From Salmonella enterica subsp. arizonae (lineage in GTDB: Bacteria > Pseudomonadota > Gammaproteobacteria > Enterobacterales > Enterobacteriaceae), in assembly GCF_008692845.1 (NCBI RefSeq), contig NZ_VXJW01000012.1, forward strand, positions 1 to 64,000: DNA of 64,000 nucleotides. Reading direction: 5' to 3'. The notes below the pieces were generated by a model, which saw only the letters and a program-made list of their open reading frames with translations, was not told the DNA's origin and ran no database searches. The position numbers were made by a program, and so were the translations under genes. This document shows, piece by piece, positions 30,044-39,660 of the stretch; positions within the stretch are counted from its first letter, which is position 1, and each line of letters starts with the position of its first letter.

Positions 30044-32290
30044 ATGCTCACTCGCCTGCGCGAAATAGTCGAAAAAGTGGCCAGCGCGCCGCGTCTGAAC
30101 GAGGCGCTGAATATTCTGGTCACGGATATCTGTCTTGCGATGGATACGGAGGTTTGCTCGGTTTACCTGGCCGATCATGACCGACGCTGTTATTACCTGA
30201 TGGCTACTCGGGGGTTGAAAAAACCGCGTGGCCGAACCGTTGCGCTGGCGTTTGATGAGGGGATCGTCGGTCTGGTTGGCAGGCTGGCGGAACCCATTAA
30301 CCTTGCCGATGCCCAAAAACATCCCAGCTTTAAATACATTCCATCGGTAAAAGAGGAGCGTTTTCGCGCGTTTCTTGGCGTGCCGATCATTCAGCGTCGC
30401 CAGCTTCTGGGCGTTCTGGTCGTGCAGCAGCGCGAATTGCGCCAGTACGATGAAAGCGAAGAGTCTTTCCTCGTCACGCTCGCCACGCAGATGGCGGCTA
30501 TCTTGTCACAGTCGCAGGTCACGGCGCTGTTCGGGCAATACCGACAGACGCGAATCCGCGCGTTGCCCGCGGCGCCGGGCGTGGCTATCGCGCCGGGCTG
30601 GCAAGACGCGACCATGCCGCTGATGGAACAGGTTTACGAAGCGTCTACGCTGGATACCTCTCTTGAACGCGAGCGATTGACCGGCGCACTGGAAGAGGCG
30701 GCGAACGAATTCCGACGGTACAGCAAACGCTTTGCCGCTGGCGCGCAAAAAGAGACGGCGGCCATCTTTGACCTTTATTCACACCTGCTTTCAGACGCCA
30801 GATTGCGTCGCGAACTTTTCGCCGAGGTCGATAACGGCGCCGTTGCGGAGTGGGCCGTTAAAAAAATCATCGAAAAATTTGCCGAACAATTTGCGGCGCT
30901 AACTGATAACTACCTTAAAGAGCGGGCGGGAGACTTACGCGCTCTGGGTCAGCGGCTGTTATTCCATCTTGATGATTCGGTCCAGGGACCAAATGCCTGG
31001 CCGGAACGTTTTATTCTGGTCGCGGATGAGCTGTCGGCAACCACGCTGGCGGAGTTGCCGCAGGACAGGTTGGCTGGCGTTGTGGTACGCGACGGCGCGG
31101 CAAATTCCCATGCGGCGATTATGGTGCGCGCGCTCGGTATTCCCACCGTCATGGGCGCCGATATCCAACCTTCGGTATTACACCGCCGTACTCTGGTGGT
31201 GGATGGCTATCGCGGTGAATTACTGGTCGATCCTGAACCCGTGCTTATTCAGGAATATCAGCGTCTCATTAGTGAAGAGATCGAACTCAGCCGACTGGCG
31301 GAGGATGACGTCAATCTTCCCGCCCAACTGAAAAGTGGCGAACGCGTCAAAGTAATGCTGAATGCCGGGTTAAGCCCAGAGCATGAGGAAAAGTTAGGCA
31401 GTCGGATCGACGGTATCGGCCTGTACCGTACTGAAATTCCCTTCATGTTGCAAAGCGGGTTTCCCTCGGAAGAAGAGCAGGTGGCGCAGTATCAAGGGAT
31501 GCTGCAAATGTTTAACGATAAACCGGTGACGCTGCGAACCCTGGATGTAGGAGCGGATAAGCAACTGCCTTATATGCCTATCAGCGAGGAAAACCCTTGT
31601 CTGGGCTGGCGCGGGATTCGCATTACGCTGGATCAGCCTGAGATCTTTTTGATCCAGGTTCGCGCGATGCTGCGCGCCAACGCGGCGACTGGTAATCTCA
31701 GCGTTTTGTTGCCGATGGTCACCAGTATTGATGAAGTCGATGAAGCGCGGCGCCTGATCGAACGCGCCGGGCGCGAGGTAGAAGAGATGATCGGCTATGC
31801 GATCCCGAAACCGCGCATTGGCATTATGCTGGAAGTGCCGTCAATGGTGTTTATGTTGCCGCATCTGGCTAACCGGATCGACTTTATTTCCGTCGGCACC
31901 AATGACTTAACGCAATATATCCTGGCGGTGGATCGCAACAATACCCGCGTGGCCAGTATTTATGACAGCCTGCATCCCGCTATGCTGCGCGCATTGTATA
32001 TGATTGCACAGGAGGCCGAAAAAAACGGCATCGATCTTCGCCTGTGCGGCGAGATGGCGGGCGATCCGATGTGCGTGGCGATTCTTATTGGTCTGGGATA
32101 TCGCCATCTTTCAATGAATGGCCGCTCGGTAGCGCGCATGAAATATCTGCTGCGGCATATCGATTTTGCTGACGCGCAAACCCTTGCCCGACGCAGCCTT
32201 GAGGCGCAGATGGCTACCGAGGTGCGTCATCAGGTGGCGGCCTTTATGGAACGCCGCGGGATGGGGGGATTGATTCGCGGAGGGTTGTAA
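30044..32290 (+). CDS. ptsP: PTS-Ntr enzyme I PtsP
   Basis: Enzyme I of the nitrogen phosphotransferase system passes phosphate from PEP to NPr (PtsO) and EIIA-Ntr (PtsN). The 748 residues comprise an N-terminal GAF domain (about 1-165), the swivelling phosphohistidine domain with active-site H356 (NSHAAIMVRALGIPTVMG), and the C-terminal PEP-binding barrel with the conserved LCGEMAGDP. It is the second gene of rppH-ptsP. In E. coli the GAF domain senses glutamine. Confidence 0.97.
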   Translation: MLTRLREIVEKVASAPRLNEALNILVTDICLAMDTEVCSVYLADHDRRCYYLMATRGLKKPRGRTVALAFDEGIVGLVGRLAEPINLADAQKHPSFKYIPSVKEERFRAFLGVPIIQRRQLLGVLVVQQRELRQYDESEESFLVTLATQMAAILSQSQVTALFGQYRQTRIRALPAAPGVAIAPGWQDATMPLMEQVYEASTLDTSLERERLTGALEEAANEFRRYSKRFAAGAQKETAAIFDLYSHLLSDARLRRELFAEVDNGAVAEWAVKKIIEKFAEQFAALTDNYLKERAGDLRALGQRLLFHLDDSVQGPNAWPERFILVADELSATTLAELPQDRLAGVVVRDGAANSHAAIMVRALGIPTVMGADIQPSVLHRRTLVVDGYRGELLVDPEPVLIQEYQRLISEEIELSRLAEDDVNLPAQLKSGERVKVMLNAGLSPEHEEKLGSRIDGIGLYRTEIPFMLQSGFPSEEEQVAQYQGMLQMFNDKPVTLRTLDVGADKQLPYMPISEENPCLGWRGIRITLDQPEIFLIQVRAMLRANAATGNLSVLLPMVTSIDEVDEARRLIERAGREVEEMIGYAIPKPRIGIMLEVPSMVFMLPHLANRIDFISVGTNDLTQYILAVDRNNTRVASIYDSLHPAMLRALYMIAQEAEKNGIDLRLCGEMAGDPMCVAILIGLGYRHLSMNGRSVARMKYLLRHIDFADAQTLARRSLEAQMATEVRHQVAAFMERRGMGGLIRGGL

Positions 32291-32350
32291 CGACCGGAAC
32301 GGGAAAAGATAGTGTCTACGACTTCACGTCGCGAATAACACGGCGGCAAC

Positions 32351-32509
32351 ATGAAAGACAATGCGTATACATATCTTTTAACGGTAATCGGCATCTCGCT
32401 TTTAACCCTTGTGCTATTATTCGCACCTTTGGAGCGTCTGCAATACGCAGGCGCGCTTATCAATCGCTATCTCTTCAGCGAAATAACAAGAAATTGTGGT
32501 GACAGATGA
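32351..32509 (+). CDS. Putative 52-residue membrane miniprotein before lgt
   Basis: An ATG at 32351 opens a 52-codon frame, [14 protein letters not shown]..., whose residues 8-26 are a convincing single membrane helix, followed by an amphipathic C-terminal part ([20 protein letters not shown]). It fills most of the ptsP-lgt spacer and its TGA overlaps the lgt ATG as ATGA, the arrangement typical of translational coupling. The ribosome binding site is poor (CGGCGG about 4 bases upstream). I do not recognise a named protein. It could be a real small gene, or leader sequence that is open by chance. Confidence 0.4.
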   Translation: MKDNAYTYLLTVIGISLLTLVLLFAPLERLQYAGALINRYLFSEITRNCGDR

Positions 32510-33381
32510 CCAGTAGCTATCTGCATTTTCCGGACTTTGATCCGGTCATTTTCTCGATTGGGCCCGTCGCGCTTCACTGGTATGGCTTGATGTATCTGGT
32601 GGGGTTCGTTTTCGCGATGTGGCTGGCGGTGCGTCGCGCTAATCGTCCGGGAAGCGGTTGGACCAAAAACGAAGTTGAAAATTTGCTCTATGCAGGTTTT
32701 CTGGGGGTTTTCCTGGGGGGGCGTATTGGCTATGTCCTGTTTTACAATCTCCCCCTGTTTCTGGATAACCCGCTCTATTTATTCCGCGTCTGGGACGGCG
32801 GTATGTCCTTTCACGGCGGGCTTATCGGCGTGATACTGGTAATGATTATCTTTGCCAAACGTACGAAGCGGTCGTTCTTCCAGGTGTCTGATTTTATTGC
32901 GCCGTTAATCCCGTTCGGCCTGGGCGCTGGGCGTCTGGGCAACTTTATCAATGGTGAATTGTGGGGGCGCGTCGATCCTAACTTCCCGTTTGCCATGCTC
33001 TTTCCTGGCTCGCGCGCGGAAGATATTGCGCTGCTGCCGTCACATCCGCAATGGCAGCCTATTTTTGACACCTACGGCGTATTGCCGCGTCATCCTTCCC
33101 AACTGTATGAACTGGTACTGGAAGGCGTGGTGCTGTTTATCATCCTCAATCTCTTTATTCGCAAGCCGCGTCCGATGGGCGCTGTCTCCGGGTTATTTCT
33201 GATTGGCTATGGTGCGTTTCGTATCATTGTTGAATTCTTCCGCCAGCCGGACGCGCAATTTACCGGCGCATGGGTACAGTACATCAGCATGGGGCAGATT
33301 CTTTCTATCCCGATGATTATCGCAGGCGCGATCATGATGGTTTGGGCATATCGCCGCCGCCCGCAGCAACACGTTTCCTGA
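32506..33381 (+). CDS. lgt: Prolipoprotein diacylglyceryl transferase Lgt
   Basis: Lgt is an essential inner-membrane enzyme that transfers diacylglycerol from phosphatidylglycerol to the lipobox cysteine, the first step of lipoprotein maturation. The 291 residues have seven membrane helices, with catalytic H103 in FHGGLIG and the Lgt signature [16 protein letters not shown]. The start overlaps the preceding small frame. It forms an operon with thyA, which starts 6 bp after the stop. It acts on the many lipoproteins encoded here (YgdR, YgdI, MltA). Confidence 0.97.
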   Translation: MTSSYLHFPDFDPVIFSIGPVALHWYGLMYLVGFVFAMWLAVRRANRPGSGWTKNEVENLLYAGFLGVFLGGRIGYVLFYNLPLFLDNPLYLFRVWDGGMSFHGGLIGVILVMIIFAKRTKRSFFQVSDFIAPLIPFGLGAGRLGNFINGELWGRVDPNFPFAMLFPGSRAEDIALLPSHPQWQPIFDTYGVLPRHPSQLYELVLEGVVLFIILNLFIRKPRPMGAVSGLFLIGYGAFRIIVEFFRQPDAQFTGAWVQYISMGQILSIPMIIAGAIMMVWAYRRRPQQHVS

Positions 33382-33387
33382 GGAACC

Positions 33388-34182
33388 ATGAAACAGTATT
33401 TAGAACTGATGAAAAAAGTGCTGGATGAAGGCACACAGAAAAACGACCGTACTGGCACCGGCACGCTTTCCATTTTTGGCCATCAGATGCGTTTTAACTT
33501 GCAGGAAGGCTTTCCTCTGGTGACGACGAAACGCTGCCATTTACGCTCAATTATTCACGAACTGCTCTGGTTTTTGCAGGGCGATACCAACATTGCTTAC
33601 CTGCACGAAAATAATGTCACAATCTGGGACGAATGGGCCGATGAGAACGGTGATTTAGGCCCGGTTTATGGCAAACAGTGGCGCGCCTGGCCAACGCCGG
33701 ATGGTCATCATATCGATCAGATCACCACGGTCTTAAGCCAGCTTAAAAATGATCCGGACTCCCGCCGTATTATCGTTTCTGCGTGGAACGTCGGCGAGTT
33801 GGATAAGATGGCGCTGGCGCCGTGTCACGCCTTTTTCCAGTTTTATGTCGCAGATAGAAAACTCTCCTGTCAGCTTTATCAGCGCTCCTGCGATGTGTTC
33901 CTCGGCCTGCCGTTCAACATTGCCAGCTATGCGTTACTGGTGCATATGATGGCGCAACAGTGCGATCTGGAAGCCGGCGATTTTATCTGGACCGGCGGCG
34001 ACACGCACCTGTACAGCAACCATATGGAACAGACGCACCTGCAATTAAGCCGCGAACCGCGCGCGCTGCCGAAGCTGGTCATTAAGCGTAAACCCGATTC
34101 GCTTTTTGACTACCGGTTCGATGATTTTGAAATTGAAGGTTACGATCCGCATCCTGGCATCAAAGCGCCGGTCGCTATCTAA
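33388..34182 (+). CDS. thyA: Thymidylate synthase ThyA
   Basis: ThyA methylates dUMP to dTMP with methylenetetrahydrofolate as both carbon donor and reductant. The 264 residues are the enterobacterial length. The nucleophile is C146 in [13 protein letters not shown], and the dUMP-binding segment [19 protein letters not shown] follows. It is preceded by TGAGGAACC. A strong terminator closes the lgt-thyA operon. Confidence 0.98.
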   Translation: MKQYLELMKKVLDEGTQKNDRTGTGTLSIFGHQMRFNLQEGFPLVTTKRCHLRSIIHELLWFLQGDTNIAYLHENNVTIWDEWADENGDLGPVYGKQWRAWPTPDGHHIDQITTVLSQLKNDPDSRRIIVSAWNVGELDKMALAPCHAFFQFYVADRKLSCQLYQRSCDVFLGLPFNIASYALLVHMMAQQCDLEAGDFIWTGGDTHLYSNHMEQTHLQLSREPRALPKLVIKRKPDSLFDYRFDDFEIEGYDPHPGIKAPVAI

Positions 34183-34203
34183 GCGTTGATGATCCTGCCA
34201 TAA

Positions 34204-34230
34204 CCGACGCCATTGCGCGTCGGTTTTTTT
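34204..34230 (+). terminator. Intrinsic terminator of thyA
   Basis: CCGACGC-CATTGC-GCGTCGG followed by seven T. Confidence 0.93.
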
Positions 34231-34365
34231 ACCCTTTGCCTCAATCTTCGGCGAGGGTTCCTGAAATTTTGCAACGCGCTGCAAGACATTAACTTTTTTT
34301 CGTAACGCGCCGAACAATCCGTATTTAGCGCTCGTTATTTTTTTCCCGCCCGCCATACTGCCGAC

Positions 34366-34833
34366 ATGAAAAAACAACAGGGTTATACGCTCATTGAAAC
34401 GGTGGTCGTGATGTCGCTCATTATCATTCTCAGCGCCACAGGGCTTTATGGCTGGCAACGCTGGCAGCAGCAACAGCGCCTGTGGCAAACCGCATGTCAG
34501 GTGCGAGATTACCTGCTGCAACTTCGTGAGGATGCTCACTGGCATAACCGCAATCACATTATTCGCGTTGTCAGTGAAGGAGGTTTATGGTGCTTTGTTA
34601 GCTCAGGCGCTGCGCAAACATCGTGTACGTCATCTTCCCCCTTTGTATTTACGCCAAGCTGGCGTGATGTCATCCTCGCCGATATTACGCCGTCGTTAGC
34701 CTTTTTTGGTTTGCGCAATACGGCATGGGCAGGGCACATCGTACTGAAAAACGCCGCCGGAGAGTGGCGTCTGGTGGTCTCCTCCTGGGGACGGATCAGG
34801 CTATGCGAGCGTAACGAGGCTGGCTCGTGTTAA
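34366..34833 (+). CDS. ppdA: Pseudopilin PpdA
   Basis: This 155-residue type IV prepilin-like protein has the prepilin peptidase site [11 protein letters not shown] and the usual hydrophobic N-terminal helix ([18 protein letters not shown]). PpdA, PpdB, YgdB and PpdC are encoded together before recC and are thought to be minor pseudopilins of a type IV pilus or secretion apparatus that is poorly expressed in the laboratory. The Shine-Dalgarno sequence is weak. The last bases overlap the start of ppdB. Confidence 0.92.
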   Translation: MKKQQGYTLIETVVVMSLIIILSATGLYGWQRWQQQQRLWQTACQVRDYLLQLREDAHWHNRNHIIRVVSEGGLWCFVSSGAAQTSCTSSSPFVFTPSWRDVILADITPSLAFFGLRNTAWAGHIVLKNAAGEWRLVVSSWGRIRLCERNEAGSC

Positions 34834-35390
34834 TAACTATGCGAGGTTTCTCGCTACTGGAGGTCGTGCTGACGATGGCGATAGGTTCCGTTTTACTGCT
34901 TGGATCCGCACGATTTTTACCGGCGCTACAGCGTGAGATCTGGCACAACACGCGACAGTTATCGCTGGAAGATGAAGTCTGGCAGCGAACCTATACCGTA
35001 GCGAAGCATCTTCAACGCGCAGGTTACTGTCATGGTCACTGTATCGGTGAAGGGCTGCATATTGCCGAACAGGGGCAATGCGTCATCGTTCAGTGGGACG
35101 AGAATAATAACGGCGTCTGGGATACCATACCTGCGAAAGAGGCCGACCAGACCGGATTCCGTATGAAGGATAACGTTCTGGAAACATTACGCGGAGCAAC
35201 ATCTTGCCAGGGGAAGGGATGGGAAAAAATGACCGATCCCAATACGGTACTCATAACAGCGTTTACCGTTGAGCGTCGTGATATGGCTGGATTCTCGCCA
35301 ATGCTCATGCTGCATCTGCGCGGCGCCAGCAAAGCCGAGCCTCAGACCGTTATTGACGCGCAATACAGCGTAACGGGATTTAATCTGTGA
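34827..35390 (+). CDS. ppdB: Pseudopilin PpdB
   Basis: This prepilin-like protein has the cleavage site [12 protein letters not shown] and a hydrophobic helix up to about residue 30. Starting at GTG 34827 it has 187 residues, as in E. coli. An ATG four codons later (34839) is an alternative. The body has paired cysteines around YCHGHC. It overlaps ppdA by 7 bp and ygdB by 4 bp, so translation is probably coupled. Confidence 0.92.
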   Translation: MLITMRGFSLLEVVLTMAIGSVLLLGSARFLPALQREIWHNTRQLSLEDEVWQRTYTVAKHLQRAGYCHGHCIGEGLHIAEQGQCVIVQWDENNNGVWDTIPAKEADQTGFRMKDNVLETLRGATSCQGKGWEKMTDPNTVLITAFTVERRDMAGFSPMLMLHLRGASKAEPQTVIDAQYSVTGFNL

Positions 35391-35794
35391 ATCGGGAACG
35401 TGGCGCCTATTCGCTAATACTGACGCTTTTAATACTAATTCTGGGCAGCCTGCTACTGCAAGGCGTAAATCAGCAGCAGGCCAGCTACGCCTCCCGCGTG
35501 GCGACGCAGAGTCAGGCGATACAACGCCAGGCGCTCGTACAGTCGGCGCTGGAATGGGGACGAGGGCAGCTATGGTCAGGTTTAGCCGAAATGGAATGTC
35601 GGCGCTATTTCTCTTCGGGAGCGCGAGTTTGTTTGCGGGGATTGCCAGGGGACGAGGTAGTGATGGCGGCGCAATATGACGGCATGACGTTATGGCGTTT
35701 GGGCAACGTAATTCAGGGAACAATTGTCTTTTCTTCCCACGGCTGGAGTGATTTTTGTCCGTTAAAAGAGGAGGCGTTATGTCGCATCCCCTGA
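35387..35794 (+). CDS. ygdB: Pseudopilin-operon protein YgdB
   Basis: This 135-residue protein starts at GTG 35387 inside the ppdB stop. One N-terminal membrane helix (YSLILTLLILILGSLLLQGV) is followed by a periplasmic domain rich in Gln and Arg with several cysteines. It resembles a minor pseudopilin of the GspK/PilX type without the classic G-F-x3-E site. Function is inferred only from operon membership. It overlaps the ppdC start by 16 bp. Confidence 0.9.
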   Translation: MNRERGAYSLILTLLILILGSLLLQGVNQQQASYASRVATQSQAIQRQALVQSALEWGRGQLWSGLAEMECRRYFSSGARVCLRGLPGDEVVMAAQYDGMTLWRLGNVIQGTIVFSSHGWSDFCPLKEEALCRIP

Positions 35795-36099
35795 ATGTAC
35801 AACGCGGGTTTAGCCTCCCTGAAGTTTTAGTGGCGATGGTCCTAATGGTAATAATCGTAACCGCGCTGTCAGGCTATCAGCGGGTATTAATGCACAGTTT
35901 TGCACTACGACATCAGTATCTCCAGATCTGGCGGCAGGCCTGGCAGCAAACGGCGCTATATCCATTTTCGCCAGCCAATGACTGGAAGGCCAACCGGATG
36001 CAGACAACGCAATCGGGATGTGTCAGCATCAGCGTCACGATGGTTTCACCCTCTGGCAGGCAAGGGCAGATGACGCGCTTGCATTGTCCAAATCGTTAA
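35779..36099 (+). CDS. ppdC: Pseudopilin PpdC
   Basis: This 106-residue prepilin-like protein has the cleavage site VQRG-FSLPEVLVAM. The ATG at 35779 follows an excellent GAGGAGG; the frame open from 35755 would add eight residues and is rejected. A disulfide-capable pair lies in the C-terminal half (SGCVSISV, LHCPNR). It is the last pseudopilin gene, 15 bp before recC. Confidence 0.92.
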   Translation: MSHPLNVQRGFSLPEVLVAMVLMVIIVTALSGYQRVLMHSFALRHQYLQIWRQAWQQTALYPFSPANDWKANRMQTTQSGCVSISVTMVSPSGRQGQMTRLHCPNR

Positions 36100-36114
36100 T
36101 CGTCAGGAGTATTT

Positions 36115-39100
36115 ATGTTAAGGGTCTACCACTCCAATCGTCTGGATGTGCTGGAAGCGTTGATGGAGTTCATCGTCGAACGCGATCGGCTGGACGATCC
36201 CTTTGAGCCAGAAATGATTCTGGTGCAAAGTACGGGTATGGCGCAGTGGCTGCAGATGACCCTTTCACAAAAGTTTGGTATTGCAGCCAATATTGCTTTT
36301 CCGCTACCGGCGAGTTTTATCTGGGAAATGTTTGTCCGCGTGTTGCCGGAAATACCCAAAGAAAGCGCTTTCAGCAAACAAAGCATGAGCTGGAAACTGA
36401 TGACCTTACTGCCGCAGTTGCTGGACAAGGATGAGTTTGTACTGTTGCGCCATTATCTGACCGACGACACCGATAAACGCAAACTCTTTCAGCTTTCCGC
36501 TCGCGCCGCCGACCTGTTCGATCAGTATCTGGTTTACCGGCCTGACTGGCTTACGCAGTGGGAGGCGGGAAAAATCGTGGAAGGTCTGGGGGAAGCGCAA
36601 AACTGGCAGGCGCCGCTGTGGAAAGCATTGGTGGAATATACCGCCGCGCTGGGGCAGCCGCGCTGGCATCGCGCCAATCTATATCAACGCTTTATTCAGA
36701 CGCTGGAGCGCGCGACCACCTGCCCGCCGGGGTTGCCATCCCGCGTTTTTATTTGCGGCATTTCCGCGTTACCGCCAGTGTATCTCAAGGCATTGCAGGC
36801 GCTAGGGAGACACATTGAAATCCATCTCCTTTTTACTAATCCGTGTCGGTATTATTGGGGGGATATTAAAGACTCAGCCTGGCTGGCAAAACTCATGGCT
36901 CGCCAGCGCCGTCACAGTTTTGAAGATCGCCATTTACCTTTGTTCCGCGAAAATCAGAATCCGGAAGCCTTATTTAACAGCGACGGCGAGCAGGATATCG
37001 GTAATCCGCTGCTTGCCTCATGGGGAAAAATGGGTCGGGATTATATCTACCTGCTATCTGAGCTGGAAAACAGCCAGGAGCTGGATGCATTCGTTGATAT
37101 TACGCCAGATAATCTTTTGCATCGGATTCAGGCGGATATTCTTGAACTGGAAAGCCATGCGGTGGCGGGCGTAAATCTTGAGGAGTATTCGCGCAGCGAT
37201 AATAAGCGTCTGCTTGATCCTGAAGATAATAGCATCTCCTTCCACGTTTGTCACAGCCCGCAGCGCGAGGTGGAAATACTGCACGATCGTCTGCTGGCGA
37301 TACTGGAAGCCGATCCGACGCTAACGCCGCGCGACATTATCGTTATGGTGGCTGATATTGACAGCTATAGCCCGTTTATCCAGGCGGTATTTGGTAGCGC
37401 GCCGACGGAGCGCTATCTGCCATATGCCATTTCCGACCGGCGGGCGCGTCAGTCGCATCCGGTATTACAGGCGTTTATCAGTCTACTTTCATTGCCGGAC
37501 AGCCGCTTTGTCTCCGAAGATGTTTTAGCGTTGTTAGACGTGCCGGTAGTGGCTGCCCGCTTTACGATCAACGAAGAAGGGCTGCGTTATTTGCGCTTGT
37601 GGGTCAATGAGTCAGGCATTCGTTGGGGTATCGACGATGACAACGTACGCGAGCTGGAACTGCCTGCTACTGGGCAGCATACCTGGCAATTTGGCCTGAC
37701 GCGTATGTTGCTGGGGTATGCCATGGAAAGCGCCCAGGGCGAGTGGCAGTCTGTCCTGCCTTATGACGAATCCAGCGGCTTGATTGCTGAACTGGTCGGT
37801 CATCTGGCTTCGCTGTTGATGCAGCTTAATATCTGGCGGCGTGGGTTGGCGCAGGAACGGCCGCTGGAAGAGTGGCTGCCCGTTTGTCGCGATATGCTTA
37901 ATGATTTCTTCCTGCCCGATGCGGACACGGAAGCGGCAATGACGTTGATTGAACAGCAGTGGCAGGCAATTATCGCCGAAGGTGTCGCGGCGGAATATGG
38001 CGACTCGGTACCGGTTTCGCTACTGCGGGATGAGCTGGCGCAGCGTCTGGATCAGGAACGTATTAGCCAGCGTTTCCTGGCGGGCCCCATCAATATTTGT
38101 ACGCTTATGCCGATGCGTTCCATTCCGTTCAGAGTCGTTTGCCTGCTGGGAATGAACGACGGCGTTTATCCGCGCCAGCTTGCGCCGTTGGGCTTCGACC
38201 TGATGAGCCAAAAACCGATACGCGGGGATCGTAGTCGTCGCGACGATGACCGCTATCTATTTCTGGAAGCGTTAATGTCGGCGCAGCAGACGCTTTATAT
38301 CAGTTACATCGGTCGCTCCATCCAAGATAATAGCGAACGCTTTCCCTCTGTGCTGGTGCAGGAGTTGGTGGATTACATCGGGCAAAGCCACTATTTACCG
38401 GGTGACGAAACGCTGACCTGCGATGAGAGTGAAGCACGCGTTAAAAGGCATATTACGCGTTTGCATACCCGTATGCCTTTTGATGCGCAAAATTACCTGC
38501 CCGGCGAACAGCAAAGTTATGCCAGAGAGTGGTTGCCCGCAGCGAGTCAGTCGGGAAAAGCGCATTCTGACTTTGTGCAGCCGCTTCCTTTTACGATGCC
38601 GGACACACTGACTCTGGAAAGTCTGCAGCGTTTTTGGGCCCATCCGGTACGCGCATTTTTCCAGATGCGACTTCAGGTTAATTTTCGCTCGCAAGAGAAC
38701 GAGATTCCTGATGCGGAACCATTTGAATTAGAGGGATTGACGCGATATCAACTAAACCAGCAGTTGCTCAACACGTTGGTTGAAGAAGAAGACGCTGAAC
38801 GCTTGTTCCGCCGTTTCCGTGCTGCGGGAGAGCTGCCCTACGGCGCTTTTGGCGAAATATGCTGGGATGCGCAACGCCAGGAGATGCAGCAACTGGCAAG
38901 CCGGGTCATCGCCTGCCGTAAACCGAGCCAAAGCCTGGAAGTTGATCTGCTTTGCAATGGTGTTCAGCTAACCGGCTGGCTACCGCAGGTACAGGAGGAT
39001 GGATTATTGCGCTGGCGACCCTCTTTAATCAGCGTTGCGCAAGGCGTGCAACTTTGGCTGGAACACCTTGTCTATTGTGCCAGCGGCGGTAGTGGCGAAA

Positions 39101-39486
39101 GCCGTCTGTTTTTGCGCAAAGAGGGAGAGTGGCGATTTCCGCCTCTTGATAAAGCGCAGGCAATAGCTTACCTGGCGCAACTGATTGAAGGCTACCGGGA
39201 AGGCATGTCTTCTCCGCTACTGGTACTGCCGGAAAGCGGCGGCGCATGGATAAAAGCCTGTTATGACGCTGAAAATGATGTCATTTTAGACGATGATGAC
39301 ACCTTACAGAAGGCCAGAACAAAGTTTCTGCAGGTTTATGAAGGCAACATGATGGTGAGCGGCGAAGGCGAGGATATCTGGTATCAGCGTCTTTGGCGTC
39401 AGCTGGAATCTGAAACGTTGCAGGCTATCATTGCGCAGTCCCGGCATTACCTGTTACCGCTGTTTCGTTTTAATCAGTCTCGTTGA
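36115..39486 (+). CDS. recC: Exodeoxyribonuclease V subunit RecC
   Basis: RecC is the Chi-recognition subunit of RecBCD, the helicase-nuclease that processes double-strand ends for RecA. It has 1123 residues, within one residue of E. coli RecC. The fold is helicase-like without active Walker motifs (N-terminal LRVYHSNRLDVLEALMEF, central RDIIVMVADIDSYSPFIQAV). CAGGAGTATTT precedes the ATG. It is followed by a 174-bp spacer before ptrA-recB-recD. Confidence 0.97.
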   Translation: MLRVYHSNRLDVLEALMEFIVERDRLDDPFEPEMILVQSTGMAQWLQMTLSQKFGIAANIAFPLPASFIWEMFVRVLPEIPKESAFSKQSMSWKLMTLLPQLLDKDEFVLLRHYLTDDTDKRKLFQLSARAADLFDQYLVYRPDWLTQWEAGKIVEGLGEAQNWQAPLWKALVEYTAALGQPRWHRANLYQRFIQTLERATTCPPGLPSRVFICGISALPPVYLKALQALGRHIEIHLLFTNPCRYYWGDIKDSAWLAKLMARQRRHSFEDRHLPLFRENQNPEALFNSDGEQDIGNPLLASWGKMGRDYIYLLSELENSQELDAFVDITPDNLLHRIQADILELESHAVAGVNLEEYSRSDNKRLLDPEDNSISFHVCHSPQREVEILHDRLLAILEADPTLTPRDIIVMVADIDSYSPFIQAVFGSAPTERYLPYAISDRRARQSHPVLQAFISLLSLPDSRFVSEDVLALLDVPVVAARFTINEEGLRYLRLWVNESGIRWGIDDDNVRELELPATGQHTWQFGLTRMLLGYAMESAQGEWQSVLPYDESSGLIAELVGHLASLLMQLNIWRRGLAQERPLEEWLPVCRDMLNDFFLPDADTEAAMTLIEQQWQAIIAEGVAAEYGDSVPVSLLRDELAQRLDQERISQRFLAGPINICTLMPMRSIPFRVVCLLGMNDGVYPRQLAPLGFDLMSQKPIRGDRSRRDDDRYLFLEALMSAQQTLYISYIGRSIQDNSERFPSVLVQELVDYIGQSHYLPGDETLTCDESEARVKRHITRLHTRMPFDAQNYLPGEQQSYAREWLPAASQSGKAHSDFVQPLPFTMPDTLTLESLQRFWAHPVRAFFQMRLQVNFRSQENEIPDAEPFELEGLTRYQLNQQLLNTLVEEEDAERLFRRFRAAGELPYGAFGEICWDAQRQEMQQLASRVIACRKPSQSLEVDLLCNGVQLTGWLPQVQEDGLLRWRPSLISVAQGVQLWLEHLVYCASGGSGESRLFLRKEGEWRFPPLDKAQAIAYLAQLIEGYREGMSSPLLVLPESGGAWIKACYDAENDVILDDDDTLQKARTKFLQVYEGNMMVSGEGEDIWYQRLWRQLESETLQAIIAQSRHYLLPLFRFNQSR

Positions 39487-39660
39487 TTGTATGAAAATTG
39501 CGCAGTTGAAAAGCTTCGTCTATGATGCGCTCTTCGTCACGGACTGATTACTAATAAAAAGATGCTGCCTGGTTCAGCGCAATATCCCGTTCTGCTCAGG
39601 CCGATGGTTTATGTGACCATAGAGATGAGTGGGAATGAAAGTTAATGATGAGGTCCGTGA

